A stretch of 64,000 nt of DNA from Nitzschia sp. DOCU1 (GCA_951394045.1 OX595987.1:2170001-2234000), one strand, 5' to 3'. Positions 12,934-24,720 are shown, counted from the stretch's first letter. A program made the numbers and translations. The notes: generated by a model from the letters alone, not told the origin.

Positions 12934-14547
12934 GGCTTTCGTGTTGCTGCCTTTTCTTTATTCAAGGACATATTTTATTATTCACAGGGAGGAAAGACGA
13001 GCTTTCGTCAAGCATTGCACAAACAAGCGCTTCCTTTGCTCTACTCTACTTTCTCTTTTGCGCACGTCACAGAAACATAATTAATACAGATTCCGCACCG
13101 ACTCTACCCCACATTTTTCTGGCAGATCCGAGGATGCCCCGAACGGCTTTTCCGCGGCTTCCGATCGAAGCTGTACGAAAGCTTTTCCTTCTTCGGACCT
13201 GGGCTAGAACGTTACTCCCTACTCCTAGTCGGTGGTTCAAGATGTGGAATCTCGCCACCCCAATAGGTCGTACGCTGATTGCAAGCTGATATATCTGGGA
13301 CAGGAACGAAGGTAGGGATCGGTTTTAGACTCCACTCATTCCGCAAATTCTGTTAATTCCTCAGGCATAAAGGGAACCGCGTGTGTTCTTTGGATCGTCG
13401 ATTTTTTCCATTGGACTTGAGCAGTGCTTGTCACGTGCCCCAATATCCATCGGCGCTACAGTACCACAAACTTACGCATTTTCCTATCCACTTTTTCCGC
13501 GTCTTCGACAGACCACACTCGGAACATCCTATTCCTCGAGAGGGACAGCGCAGGGTAAAGATCTCCCTGAATCGATTTACCGTCAGATGCGACCGCCTAC
13601 CTGGCAATGTTCGTTGGCTAGCATAGCTCAGGAGTTTACAGGAGTTTGGCGCGTTCCAGTTCCGGGACAGTGGATCATCCACCTTTAGTAAGAGATTCGT
13701 ATAGTACAGCAGCTCCTACTTACTTACCAGGTAACTGTAATAGCTCGCTAGCAATAGAGTAGATGGCGCTAGTAGTTAGCGATACGACGGGCATTAGCAA
13801 AAGCATCCTGTGTCGTAGACACCCTAAATAGCTACAAATTCTCATACACTTCACACTCTTGCAAATGCTTTTTGGCGCGAAGCAGAACAGGTAAAAGAAT
13901 ATTCAGAGATTTAAACATAAAAGTCATGTCCCAACAGTAGCGAGCACATGAATCGCTTTCTAAGTATGTGAGCTACAAATGTCGCCCCTTATGATTACTA
14001 TAGGAGTGGCTATGTCGATTTTCCCTAAGTATTTTTTAATTTGAAGATTCACCGGTCGTACCAATAACAGCATACCTGGTAGTTGAAAATTTTGGTCTTT
14101 TGGGCTTCTACGTGAGCTATGTACCGCAGGTTACGATACACTCGCATGCATCGCTCTCACGCCGTGCATGCATTGAGCCTTTGGGATCCGTCAAAAGAAC
14201 TTGCCCCAAAAGCGCTTTCCTTGACGCCGAAATAACCGTGCGATGCGGTAGCGGTTTCAATGGCGTTATCGAATTTAACCACATGATGGGAGTACAATCC
14301 ATGAAGACAGCTCATCTCTTTTGATACCGACACGAGCCTCATCTTTTGTCGACCTCCAGGTTATACTGTGTATTGTGCAAAAGGCAGCAAAGGGTATCCG
14401 ACCCCGAGGTTTAAAAAAGCATCGCCTTTCAATTGAGTTTCTGGTTTTGCAGAAGGAAGCGGGAGTTCGTGAATTAACTCTTATCTCCGAAGCAAGGATC
14501 CTACCTAATCGAACCAGGGCGAGACAACCCTGAATCCCCAGGGGGAA
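12934..14547. other. Gene-poor stretch of 1.6 kb
   Basis: The longest region in the first half without a recognisable gene. Open frames reach at most 119 codons and none shows domain features or splices into anything I recognise. It must contain the 3' end of the U2AF2 transcript and the MYB promoter. No terminal repeats or transposase motifs were seen. Confidence 0.5.
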
Positions 14548-16153
14548 ATGAAGAGAAAAGCAGAGGACACGAAAAAGTCCAAGGTTACTTGGACGGACGA
14601 AGAAGACGATGCGTTGTTGAAAGCTGTTGTGGAGGACAAGCAGAACAGGGAGGCAGAAGCAGACGGGGATGAAGAAGAGGAGGAAGAAGAAGATTGGGAC
14701 GATATTGCAAAGGCCGTCCCCGGAAAGACTCCTGTCCAGTGCTACAAGCGCTACATACAGAAATTCAAGAATGCCCCAACCACCCGCATCAAACCTGAAT
14801 CGGCAGCACGGCCTTCTGAAGGAGAAGGGAAGGATGGCGACGACGAGGAAGAAGAAGATGATGAGGACGACGACGATGTCGACGAAAATGGTGAACCAAA
14901 GAAGGGAAAGCGTGTAAAGAAGGAAGGTTCTGGATGGGGTGCTGACGAAGTTGAGCTCCTGAAGAAGTTAGTGGAACAGTACAAAGACAGTAAGTTTGGA
15001 GCGAGAGTTCGTTTACTGGATTAGAAACTTGAAAACAGCGGTACTCACTGAAATCCTTGTTCCCTGTAGCTGCACCCCGTTGGAACGAAATTGCAGAGAA
15101 TTTTGCAGGCAAGGGTGCGATTGACTGCTTGACAAAGTGGCAGACGATTACAAACCCTCCAGTTATCAAGGGAAAGGGTTCTTGGACGGTGGAGGAAGAT
15201 TTGATCTTACGCCAGATGAAAGAGAAGTATGGTAAGAAGTGGGCCAAGATCGCGGCGCATCTTCCGGGAAGACAGGGAAAACAGTGCAGGGAGCGCTTTG
15301 TCAACCATTTGGATCCCCAGCTGAAGAAAGGAGAGTGGACTGATGATGAGGAGGCTATTCTAATTGCCATGCATGAGCATCATGGCAATCGATGGGCCAA
15401 CATTTCGAAACAGCTTCCAGGGCGATCAGACAATGATGTCAAAAACCATTGGTATTCAACGATCCAGCGAAAGTTTCAGCAACACGGGAAAGACGTAAGT
15501 GCTTCGAATGCCCTGGACATGGCAATACGATGGCTGAGCGTGTTCTTACCTGCGCTGGTTAGAAATTGATTCAAGCGGCACTTCAACAGGTTCAAATGAT
15601 GCAGTCCATGGGGACGCTGCCTACCCAACAGCAGACGCAGACATCGCAGTGGCCGGCCGGGCCTTACAATCAAGCAACTGCGCCCCATCATGCACCGCCC
15701 GCCTACCCTCACCACCCCCCAATGCATCAATACCCTCATTCACCGAGCGCAGGAGGATACCCTTACCCCCCGCCGCCACCGCCCGGCCAACATCCTCCCC
15801 CAGGCGCCGAAAATCCGCCTCCTTACATGTATCCTCAACACGGCCATATGCCGCCGCCCCATTACTATCATCCCCATTATCCTCCTCCACGACACCCCCA
15901 CCCTCCGCCGCACACATCGTCTCCCCCTTCAAGGCAAGCGCACGGGTCAGAGACAGCGTCACCGACTAGGGGTGCGAAGTCACAGGAAGGTCCAGCAGGC
16001 AGCCCAAAGGAAGGAGAGCCTGCGCAACAATACCCGGTGCAAGGGGAAAATCCAGCACCGTACATGCCACCCATGGGATCGTCGCCACGGAGAGCCGGGG
16101 CAAGTCGAGGCGCCGCAGCTCCAGCACCCGCTGCAGGGTCTGGAGAGTCTTAG
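14548..16153 (+). CDS. MYB transcription factor with four SANT/MYB repeats
   Basis: Exons 14548-14989, 15070-15494 and 15563-16153 encode 485 residues. Two strong MYB repeats form the centre: GSWTVEEDLILRQMKEKYG with WAKIAAHLPGRQGKQCRERF, then GEWTDDEEAILIAMHEHHG with WANISKQLPGRSDNDVKNHW, matching R2 and R3 of animal MYB. They are preceded by a weaker R1-like repeat split by the first intron (WGADEVELLKKLVEQYKDS then WNEIAENF) and by an N-terminal divergent repeat (VTWTDEEDDALLKAV, WDDIAKAVPGKTPVQCYKRY) interrupted by a run of acidic residues. A second acidic tract (poly-Glu/Asp) separates the repeats. The C-terminal third is Pro/His/Tyr-rich, a likely activation region. A nuclear DNA-binding role is expected; targets are unknown. 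The third exon begins with a TTG codon in frame, so the frame is fixed by splicing. Confidence 0.88.
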
Positions 16154-16287
16154 TTCGGGTAAGGAACTGGGCCTTGTGAGATCAATACATTGCACAATTG
16201 TGAGGTCATTGGAAGAAAACGTATTCATGGTAATTAGTTTAATTAAGCCGCCTGATCTAGGGAATTGGAATTTACTTTGGATCAAAT

Positions 16288-17712
16288 CTATTTTCTATTG
16301 GCAGCGCGCCGCGGCGGTGGAAACGTTAGAGGCGTCTTCAAGACTGCCGACAATGCGATACCTTTCTTTGAAACTTGGCACCCCGCCAAACGTAGCATCT
16401 GGGCGCAATCATTGACCGGAACTTTTAAATCCTCGGCAATCGGCTTAAGGTTGGGAATTTTCATGCTCTTTCCATGTGCCATCATGTACAGGAGCAATGC
16501 ATGGACAATTATCCGGTCGCGATCTTGTTTTGACATTGCGTGCGACATCTTTCCAGCTGCTCCTGGTACCGAAGTGGTGAACAATTCGACAAATCGACTA
16601 CCCACTTCGACTGGGATGCCGAAGTACACGGGCTTGGTGAGATCAACTGGTGGGATGGATTTTCGTTTGTGATTGTGCGTGTAAAACCGAATAGCATGGT
16701 TGGTGAAAATCGCACACGTGAAGCGATCCTTCGCATCGACGGATTCGACGTTAATAGCTTTGACGAGTTTCAGGACACACGGGTGCCAATCTTTCTCAAA
16801 GATTGAGCCCACAATACTTTCCGTAGGATCGTTGTCATGGGTAGCAGCGTGAACCTTGTTGTAGATCCGCTTCCATGCTGCATCTCCTGCAATATTTCGA
16901 GGATCGTACACTTTGTGCGGCTCGATGGCATGTTCGTTGTATTGGGGTAAGAACTTCCGTCGGGCAGCTTCGTGTGCCGCATCGATCGCGTTATTGCCAC
17001 TTGTGCCGTCTGCCGTACCGTCTCCGTTTGTCTGGCTGTCTGCAATAGCCTTGCGGTTGCTCTCACTCATCGATTCCCCTTGAATGACTTGTTGCATTAC
17101 GGCACTTTCAGCACCCGCACCCACAACATTTGCAATTTCGACTCGATTGGCTGCCTGCGATTTGAGCACTTTTCGTTTCTTAGCACTACCAAAATCTTCG
17201 AACACCTGGTTGCTGTAAGTCAGCAAGTTCTGGCCCGCCTGAAAACCGACAGTACCATTCTTTTCCAAGTACGACGGGATGCTTTGTTGCAACGCGAAAA
17301 CTGTCCCTCGTGCCGCTGCCTCGCGAATCACTACTATACCACTCTGTTTATCATAGACTCCAACGCACAGCGTCGTTCGGCGGTCGTCATACCCAAGCCC
17401 CGCCGCGGAGCTGGAGTACGTGCAGTATTTGTCTTCTCCAATGACTTTACGACCAGAAGCCGACTTTTTGTTGAGTTTCTGCCAATGAAACGATGGGTGG
17501 GATGCACTCGACGGAGCACCTGGTTGAAGAGATTCTGGTAGCCCACTAGGAAAAGAGACAACAATCGGATTATCGGTCGAGGAAGAAGTCTCCACTTGAA
17601 TCTTGACCGAGTCGCTTTGACGAGCCAAGGACGAAGAATCAACCTTTCTCTTCTTCTTGGGCGATCTTTCGGCCATTTTGTGTCTCCTTTCTTCCTGAGG
17701 ACTGATAGCCAT
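16288..17712 (-). CDS. RPA49: RNA polymerase I subunit RPA49 (POLR1E / PAF53)
   Basis: Single-exon protein of 474 residues. It forms, with RPA34, the TFIIF-like heterodimer of RNA polymerase I and supports initiation and elongation of ribosomal RNA transcription in the nucleolus. The N-terminal half has the A49 dimerisation features (VVSFPSGLPESLQPG, then DDRRTTLCVGVYDKQSG). The C-terminal half has the tandem winged-helix region that begins near YNEHAIEPHKVYD and includes VYFGIPVEVGSRFVELF and MPNLK-like segments. The N terminus contains the exact heptapeptide PKKKRKV, a classical monopartite nuclear localisation signal. Either the ATG at 17712 or the one 12 codons in (MAERSPKKK) could be used; the later one places the signal right at the start. 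It converges with the MYB gene, 134 bp away. Confidence 0.85.
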   Translation of the reverse strand: MAISPQEERRHKMAERSPKKKRKVDSSSLARQSDSVKIQVETSSSTDNPIVVSFPSGLPESLQPGAPSSASHPSFHWQKLNKKSASGRKVIGEDKYCTYSSSAAGLGYDDRRTTLCVGVYDKQSGIVVIREAAARGTVFALQQSIPSYLEKNGTVGFQAGQNLLTYSNQVFEDFGSAKKRKVLKSQAANRVEIANVVGAGAESAVMQQVIQGESMSESNRKAIADSQTNGDGTADGTSGNNAIDAAHEAARRKFLPQYNEHAIEPHKVYDPRNIAGDAAWKRIYNKVHAATHDNDPTESIVGSIFEKDWHPCVLKLVKAINVESVDAKDRFTCAIFTNHAIRFYTHNHKRKSIPPVDLTKPVYFGIPVEVGSRFVELFTTSVPGAAGKMSHAMSKQDRDRIIVHALLLYMMAHGKSMKIPNLKPIAEDLKVPVNDCAQMLRLAGCQVSKKGIALSAVLKTPLTFPPPRRAANRK

Positions 17713-18109
17713 GCGGATGTCGTGTGTGCAGAAGTGATCGGCCTCTCCAGCTTGGCCGTACTATGATCAATCGTTCTACTGCTATACACAGAAGCCTCTC
17801 GCTGCTGTCAGTAGTAAAGTGGGTGAAGTTTGATGCGCTATTCTGAAATGGCCATGGGCATCGCATCAAAAAATGGCTGGTGTGGTTTTTGCGGTTGGTG
17901 GATGGGTGGTCAGGACTTCCCTCCGGGTTCTATCGGAGCTCGAGCGTTTCGCGCCAAAAGTCTGTAGACCTCGTGCCAGCTGATGCCAAGAACCCGATCG
18001 TCATCACGACACTTTACTTCGTCGTCCCCTCTTTCTTCGGGGCACTTTCGATAGCAGCACCTTCATTTGAATTACTTTCCGACAACCCGCAGGCACTTGG
18101 TGCTCTAAA
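17713..18109. promoter_or_regulatory. Divergent promoter region between RPA49 and the TauE/SafE gene
   Basis: 397 bp between divergent starts. Short open frames only; no clear motif. Presumed to carry both promoters. Confidence 0.35.
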
Positions 18110-19018
18110 ATGACTGTACTATTGCAAAGATCTGGTCAGAGCCTTTTAAGATCTGGCCGCCCCTTGAATCGGGCACTGCGATGCCGGCAGACGAGAGGAT
18201 CAAAGTCGTCGTCAAAAGCCAAGGAAGTGAGTGAGGCTCCGACCGAGAGTTACACTGCACCAAAAGCTTTTGCGATTGGCAGTCTTGCAGGGGTCTGCGG
18301 GTCACTCGCAGGAATGGGGGGAGGTTTTGTCATGATACCTCTTATGACATCAAATTTGCTACGACTGTCGCAACATCAGGCGCACGGCACGTCGCTGTTT
18401 GCCGTAACAACGACCGGCATCGCGGGAGCTCTAGGATATTCGGGACAAGTGGATTATGAAGCTGCTGCGGCTATTGCTTGTTGTGGGATGGTATCAGCAC
18501 GATTTGGTGCCCGGGCAACGACCAAGATGTCCGGACCAACGCTGAAAAAGGCGTTGGGCGTATTTATGATTTGTGTGGCTCCCTTAGTTCCGGCCAAGAC
18601 CTATTTGGCGTCTTTGACCAACAAAGATGAAACATCAACTACTACGGAGAAGCAACCACTACCTCAGAGAATTATGATACCTGCCGCTATAGGATGCTGC
18701 TCTGGGTTTTTGGCGGGGCTCTTTGGGGTCGGAGGTGGAGCGATTGTAGTTCCAGCATTGACAGTCGGGACTGACATGAATCACTATCAAGCCCTGGGAA
18801 CGAGTCTCTGTGCCATGGTCTTGCCCGCCATGGTTGGCACGGCAACACACTATGGAAAAGGCAACGTAGCTATGCGAGTTGCGCCTGCCCTGGCAATGGG
18901 AGCCTTCATGGGTGGTTATTTTGGTGGAAAGCTTGGTCTTACAATTGACGAGTCCAAACTCAAGTGGGGCTTTTCTCTCTTAATGCTAACTTTGGGGACA
19001 AGAACGTTGCTGACTTAG
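18110..19018 (+). CDS. TauE/SafE (TSUP) family membrane permease, organelle-targeted
   Basis: Single-exon 302-residue membrane protein. It has the family's internal duplication: two glycine-rich half-repeats, AIGSLAGVCGSLAGMGGGF.MIPL in the N-terminal half and GCCSGFLAGLFGVGGGAIVVPAL in the C-terminal half, each followed by HQAHGTSLFAV or YQALGTSLCAM. About seven to eight hydrophobic helices are visible. Members export or import sulfite, sulfoacetate or related anions; the substrate here is unknown. The first 45 residues are rich in Arg, Ser and Gln without acids, so they look like a mitochondrial or plastid targeting peptide rather than an ER signal. That places the protein in an organelle inner membrane by inference. 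Confidence 0.82.
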   Translation: MTVLLQRSGQSLLRSGRPLNRALRCRQTRGSKSSSKAKEVSEAPTESYTAPKAFAIGSLAGVCGSLAGMGGGFVMIPLMTSNLLRLSQHQAHGTSLFAVTTTGIAGALGYSGQVDYEAAAAIACCGMVSARFGARATTKMSGPTLKKALGVFMICVAPLVPAKTYLASLTNKDETSTTTEKQPLPQRIMIPAAIGCCSGFLAGLFGVGGGAIVVPALTVGTDMNHYQALGTSLCAMVLPAMVGTATHYGKGNVAMRVAPALAMGAFMGGYFGGKLGLTIDESKLKWGFSLLMLTLGTRTLLT

Positions 19019-20032
19019 TGGCGAGGCGAAAAATACCCGAATTCAATAGTCGGTTGCCGTTGTTACGCAATGATTGCCCGCCGCTTGCAATGGAAAGTTA
19101 TGTTTGCTAGAGCAGTTTCATCGATTCGGGATATCACGTTTCGATATCCAGTATTAGTGCGAACGCGTACACCAAACTACCACGACTATAGTTTGTTTCG
19201 GATACGGTTGCGCTTAGCCATTCCCCATTTGAACACAACCAAAACAGAGCGAGATCAGGTAACTCTAATAGCTAGTTTCCAAACAACGGCTAGATACGTG
19301 TCAAGTCATACCGTGAGTAGTCGAGTTCCATCTTGCGTTTATCACCTCTACTAGCAGGTAGCTAAGGATAGAGTCAATAGAACTAACGTTAGCTAGCTAG
19401 AGATGCGCGATGAGAGTCCCTCGCACTCCTTGTACCAGGTGCATTTTGTCTAAAGTCGCTGAAGGCGTCTCACCTGTGTCGCAGGCACAGCCGGCGTGAA
19501 GATTGTTACGCGAGTTCACGACGCATTCGGGTTTGGCCTGCTTTTATCGGGACAGGCTCAAAATGACTTTTGGTCAAGGTGAACCTAAAAATCTTCATGC
19601 AAGAATTTTATTGGCGGCCTCTCGCCTTCGTTCCCCAGCGCGCATGCATGATTACGCTCGGGCTGATCTTGATGCCGACCTTCACCTATCGGCAACTACA
19701 TCACGGCTGTTACGGCTGCAAGGCGTTAGCTTTTCGACGTCCGATCCCTGAGAAGCGACAACAACACAAAACAAAGAGGCCCTGGTTGTCTTATCCATTG
19801 TCGAAGAGGGCAGGAAGCGTCGAAAAAAGTCACCATCGTCGACCGTGGGTGACTTGCATCGGTTCTGTCCAATCCCTCCGCGCATCGAGCGCCGGTTCCG
19901 TACAGCGCGCACGTGGCCGTGTACAAAGTTCCAGACCCCGCGTTCTTTTGCATCAGGGAGTGCCCCCGATCTATATCTCCAATCACCGTATCTTGTATGA
20001 AAGTGAGTGGAGTGACCGAATAGCTCGGAGCA
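19019..20032. other. Intergenic, 1.0 kb
   Basis: Between two rightward genes. It contains a frame of about 170 codons overlapping the next gene's start, but its composition is non-protein-like (many Arg, Ser and Cys, no domain). Presumably terminator of the permease and promoter of the GbpA-like gene. Nothing else recognised. Confidence 0.4.
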
Positions 20033-23000
20033 ATGAAGGCCATGAAGCGTTTATTTTCTCGAAAGAAGCGACAAGAGGATGTGTCTGCCGCTAAGCGTGT
20101 GTCCGCCCCTAGCAAGCCAATTCTAAAGTCGACGACTGATGGGGGTGGTGACAGGAATATGCCAGCAGCACCCGGACAGAATTATCCATCCAGCACGGCA
20201 CTGACGGCTCGATCAGACAGCCATAGAGCATCGGGGGCTTCTGCTGCTCCTCAGGCACCGGCATCAGCTGCGGCTTCAAAACCAGCCGCGCCCCCGGCAC
20301 GCAAACCACCACCACCCCAGGATCCATCACCACAAAAGCATCCCAATGGTTCCAAGCTGCCCACCGAAAAAACATCATCGTCATCATCTGCGGAATCGGT
20401 CCGAGATCAGTTTCGGGATAATGAACAAGGAAGCTACAAAGGCGTTTCAGAGTCTTTTAAGAAGGGGTTAACTGTCACCCAGCGATATGGTGTCGGTGAA
20501 GCATCCGAGGAACACACAGCCACGGACCCCAATCAACTTGGAAAGCTTGGCGATGCTTATGATTCGATTCCTCTGTTGGAGCAGACAAAGCTTCCGAGAG
20601 GTGGAATCAGTATGGAGACAAAGGCAGTAGGGCGAATTCAGGTGAGTAGCATATTTTGTTCCCTCGAACTTCCACCAAGAGAAGTGTGTTCCAGGACTGA
20701 CAACACAACTTTGTAATATCTTCACCTTTTCTAGTTTGGGATCCCCCCAGAGACTATCAAAGATAGTATGACTCTGGGTATTCCTGTTCCGCAGGTGTAC
20801 ATTGTTCCAGCAGAGCGGTTTTGTCGGGAGATGGGACCAGCCTTGGGAGTGAACCTAGCCGAGTTTGAGTTCCCAGCGTATTTTAACTTTTTCGTCTACA
20901 AAAAGCGATGTACCTTGGTAGTGGACTCTCAGGAAGCGGAAGACAATATTTGCCGAGTTTTCAATGAGACGCTGTTAGGTCCTGCTCAGTTTCGAAGGGA
21001 AGTGGATCCCGTTCCATACGAAGAAGAAGATTTTGCACCAGACTTTCCTAGGGACGCGATCCCGAACTTAGAGAAGGAGCTAAGACACTTCCGGATAATG
21101 CCTGATGGAAAGGAGCTGGCAGTTGAGGTGTTGTTGGACTTCAGTCAGTTCAAGCAACCGGGAGACGGCTACTGCCACGAGAATTTGGGGGTACCTCCGA
21201 ACGTTGGCAAGAAAGAAGTAGAGGACGACGAAGATCTGGATGAAGAAGAATTGAACGAGGCTCTCTGCATGGTGGGAGATGAGGAGATTGGCGAGGAAGA
21301 AGAAGTCCCGCCAGATGCCCAGGCCGTAGAGAAGCGCTCCAGTTCGAAATGGTCCTACAAAAAGGCTCGTTGGGTTGGTAAGTCGACACAACGGGGGGTT
21401 TCGTGCATATTTAGCCTTGCGGCGGTAAGTCCAACTCAACCGTTGCCATTTTTCATGTTGCCATAGGTGATGTTGCCACCGTTTGGCCTGCCAACGCAAC
21501 GGAGGAACAAAAGCGTGATCGTAGTGTTCCACGAGTTGAGATTTTCAAAATGCCCAGTGGCACTGAATATATAATTCACGATATTGATGTTAACAATGTC
21601 ATCATCGGCAAAGCGCGCTTTTCAGGTCACGTCAAAGTTTCGGAAACGATGGGAGTGGAAGGCTTTAATGGACAATCGTTCATGGAAGATCCGAAAGACG
21701 ACACCAAAGACGGGAAAAGTGACGACGACAGCTTTGGCTCTGCGGATATTCTCGACTCGCCCATGATTCCAAATTCGCCGCCAACTTTCCATCCTCCTTC
21801 TTTTGGGCTCACCACTTTGGGGAACTCACATGGATTCGACAAGAGTGGTTCCGTTTCTGGTTACGTATTGTGGGTGAACGGGCGTGGTATCATGATCGAC
21901 CCGCCACCTTATTCATCGGCCACTCTGGAACGGGAGGGAATTCGGCCGCGGACAATTGTTGGAATCATCTTAACGCACTGCCACGCCGATCATGATGCTG
22001 GCGCGTTCCAGAAAGTCTTGACAGGGTCGCCCGTTGTGGTAATCACAACACCAACAATTTACAAAAGTTTCATCCGCAAATATGCTGCGCTTGCTTCTCT
22101 TAGCCCGTCGCTTCTGCGCCACAGTCACCGCTACAAACCTGCTATTATTGGTGAACCGTTGCGCTTTCAAGGTGCTACTTTCCATTTTACATATTCTTTA
22201 CATGTGATTCCCTGTGTTGGATTCCGCGTGGAGTGGAGAGGAAGATCAATGGTCTTTACCGGGGATCACATGAACAAGCCAGAGGAGCTCGACAGGCTTC
22301 AAGCTGAGGTAAGCAGTGAGACCTAAGGACCCTACTCCCTCTCTGTGTTGTCCCCAACCGATCTCTTTTTATGATTCCAGGGTGTCCTTTCTAAAGCTCG
22401 TGCAGACGATTTACGGAATCTTCCATTACAAGAGACTGACTTATTGCTCCACGAAGCTGGTGCGCCGCCGATTCACACACCACTTGAGGTCCTGATGAAG
22501 TTGCCCCAGCGCGTGAAGAAACGGCTATACGTTGTACATACCTCTACCATCCCCGAGGATTGTGATCTCCGCGTTGCTCCTACAGGGACGGCCGGCACAT
22601 TGCGGCTTGATCAATTCCAAAGGGGCGGTGGTCCGGGCGCTGGAATAGCGACGTCAACATGGATGGAGCGTAGTATACGGAAGCAGCGCAATACTCGGGA
22701 TGCCTACTCAATTAGCCTCGAAGACGACGAAGTCTTGCCTTCGCCGTGGAGCAGCGCTAGCAACGAGTACGCCGCAATTACGGAAGAAGGAGCGGTTCAA
22801 GAAGCTGCGAACGTGAATGGATCGTTTGCGCATGCTACTTCATCTGGTGGCAGCAAGAAGACTGCCCACCGATCGTCGCTCACTGGTATTGGGAGCTCGA
22901 ATGTTCCTCTCGTGTCGTTGCGACCAGCCTCGAGCACTGACGCATGGTTCATTTTGAACTTGCTTAGTGCTGTGCCATTTTTGTCAAGGTAAGTGAATTG

Positions 23001-24628
23001 AAGTGGTCGGTATCGCTCCTAGACTTGCATTTCTTACAATGTGCACCTTTCGCAGTTTATCGTACTCGTCCACGATGGAGGTCCTAGAGACAGCTAGGGT
23101 GGATGCCTACTGCAAGAATGATGTCGTAGTTCCAGCCTCGAGGAGATCACAGTTCCTTTGTGTGGTGTGGGAGGGAACATGCGTGGAGCGTGACAGATCA
23201 GCGTCGGCGTCAAGAGGCAAGGGGGAAAAGAAGAATCTATCGACCATTGACGAAAAGGGTGGAAGTAACAGTTATGGGGCGGTTTGGCATGCCGGGGACT
23301 GGACTGGGCCAATAGCTCTGCAGCCCGAGAAAAGATTAAGCGGAGAAAGCGATCTCAGCGCTACTCATGATATTGTCGCCATGGCCAATGAAGGAGTGAA
23401 AGTTATCACAATCGACTTTCCGAGTCTGCACCAGATCTTGAAGAGTGGCTCTCAGCTATACACCAAGTACCTAGACCGCCGACAGCAACAGGCGCAACGG
23501 CGGACGAGTTTCGAACACAGCTCACAGGGAAGCAACAGCACGCCTACGCACAAATTGCTTGGTGACTCCTTGAAAAATTCCAATGTCCTGGAATTGCTGG
23601 ACCAGAACTCGGCTCTTCGCAAGCTTTCTGCCGTTCAGAAAAGGCATTTGGAGAGTCTTGCTGAGGGGCCAGTGGCGTTTGGACCCGGAGAGCGACTTTG
23701 GAGGGCCGGAGCCCCGGTGGACAAGGCATTTCTCATGGTGGCTGGAACTGCCTCCTTCGTCCCTCGACGAAGAAACGCAGGATCGGCAAGCGTTCCCAAT
23801 AGCCAAATGAATTTGACGCCAAGTACAAGAACGATGCTCTCGCGTTTGGGCGATAGCATAAAGGGCGAAGAAATGAAGAAAGATGTCATGCGCGCCGTTG
23901 AAGATTTGGGGGACGCGGTGCACTCTGACGTGAAGGAGGAGATCAATCCTGCCGAAATGGTTCAACTGGAAAAATTGTTCAGCCGTGCCGTTGATGGTCA
24001 GTCGAAATCCATGACGGAAGCCCACGATTTTGCGAAACTCAGCAAAAACTTGCAGAAGCGAGCCGAGCTGATGCGCATGGGCGACTCCAACTCGGACGTT
24101 TCTGTCGGTAGCTCCCAGGACAGTGCCTCTGGTGATTCGGATCATTTTTCAGACGACCTTTTGGGAAGTCAAGTTGGGCTCAGCGCAGGCAACCGTCGCG
24201 CCTCTTTTACGCGACGGCGGTCGTCGAGAGCACGATTTGCCAATAAAGTATTGGGTCGATTGTACAGCAGACGCGCGTTCACCGGTGGGTTAGTGTTTAG
24301 CCGTGGGCACTTTCTCGGCGATGTTTCCAAGATGGTTGCCGGATTGCTGTCGTCGGATTACGAGAAACCGGACTCCAACGACGTTTCTTTCCCCGTGTAT
24401 GGCTTTGGAGACAAGATTGAGGGATCCAAGGAGCCGATTTCGGACAATTTAACTGACATGGTGATCCATGAACAGGAAGGAGACGGCAATATTGTTCATT
24501 CTTCTACTCTGACAGCCGGTAACGATGGCTGCGTCGTCTTGGTCTTCCCGAAAGAAAACCTGATTCCTTTCCTTGACGAGTATCCCGGACTACTGCTGAG
24601 TCTCCTTGGAACGCAAGTTGTGGTTTAA
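20033..24628 (+). CDS. Metallo-beta-lactamase and cyclic-nucleotide-binding protein, GbpA/PdeD-like class II cGMP phosphodiesterase
   Basis: Five exons (20033-20641, 20735-21377, 21467-22308, 22381-22988, 23056-24628) encode about 1,424 residues. After a basic, disordered N terminus of about 160 residues comes a region containing GIPVPQVYIVP, then a metallo-beta-lactamase domain: the zinc motif THCHADHDAG, a later histidine in SLHVIPCVGF and the aspartate in VFTGDHMN. The C-terminal third has two cyclic-nucleotide-binding-like modules, one starting FLSSLSYSSTMEVLETA and one with LSAVQKRHLESLAEGP and FLGDVSKMV. This order matches Dictyostelium GbpA/PdeD and GbpB/PdeE, cyclic-nucleotide-activated phosphodiesterases. 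The phosphate-binding cassettes are degenerate and the second is split by a Ser-rich insertion of about 150 residues, so ligand binding is uncertain. Start choice is provisional; MKAMKRLFSRKKR is the first in-frame ATG. Confidence 0.8.
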
Positions 24629-24720
24629 ACGACCAAGAAAATGCTGCGTGTTCGAGCAAATGTAACGTCGTCGAAAATGTTGGTAGGGAGAAATGATTTA
24701 GTGATACTCTACTACTACTG

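Noticed and set aside
19570..20094. 174-codon plus-strand frame upstream of the GbpA-like gene
   Set aside because: Arg/Ser/Cys-rich without domain, and overlaps the better supported start of the GbpA-like protein in another frame.
23522..24145. 207-codon minus-strand frame
   Set aside because: Antisense of the last exon of the GbpA-like gene, His/Arg-rich shadow composition.
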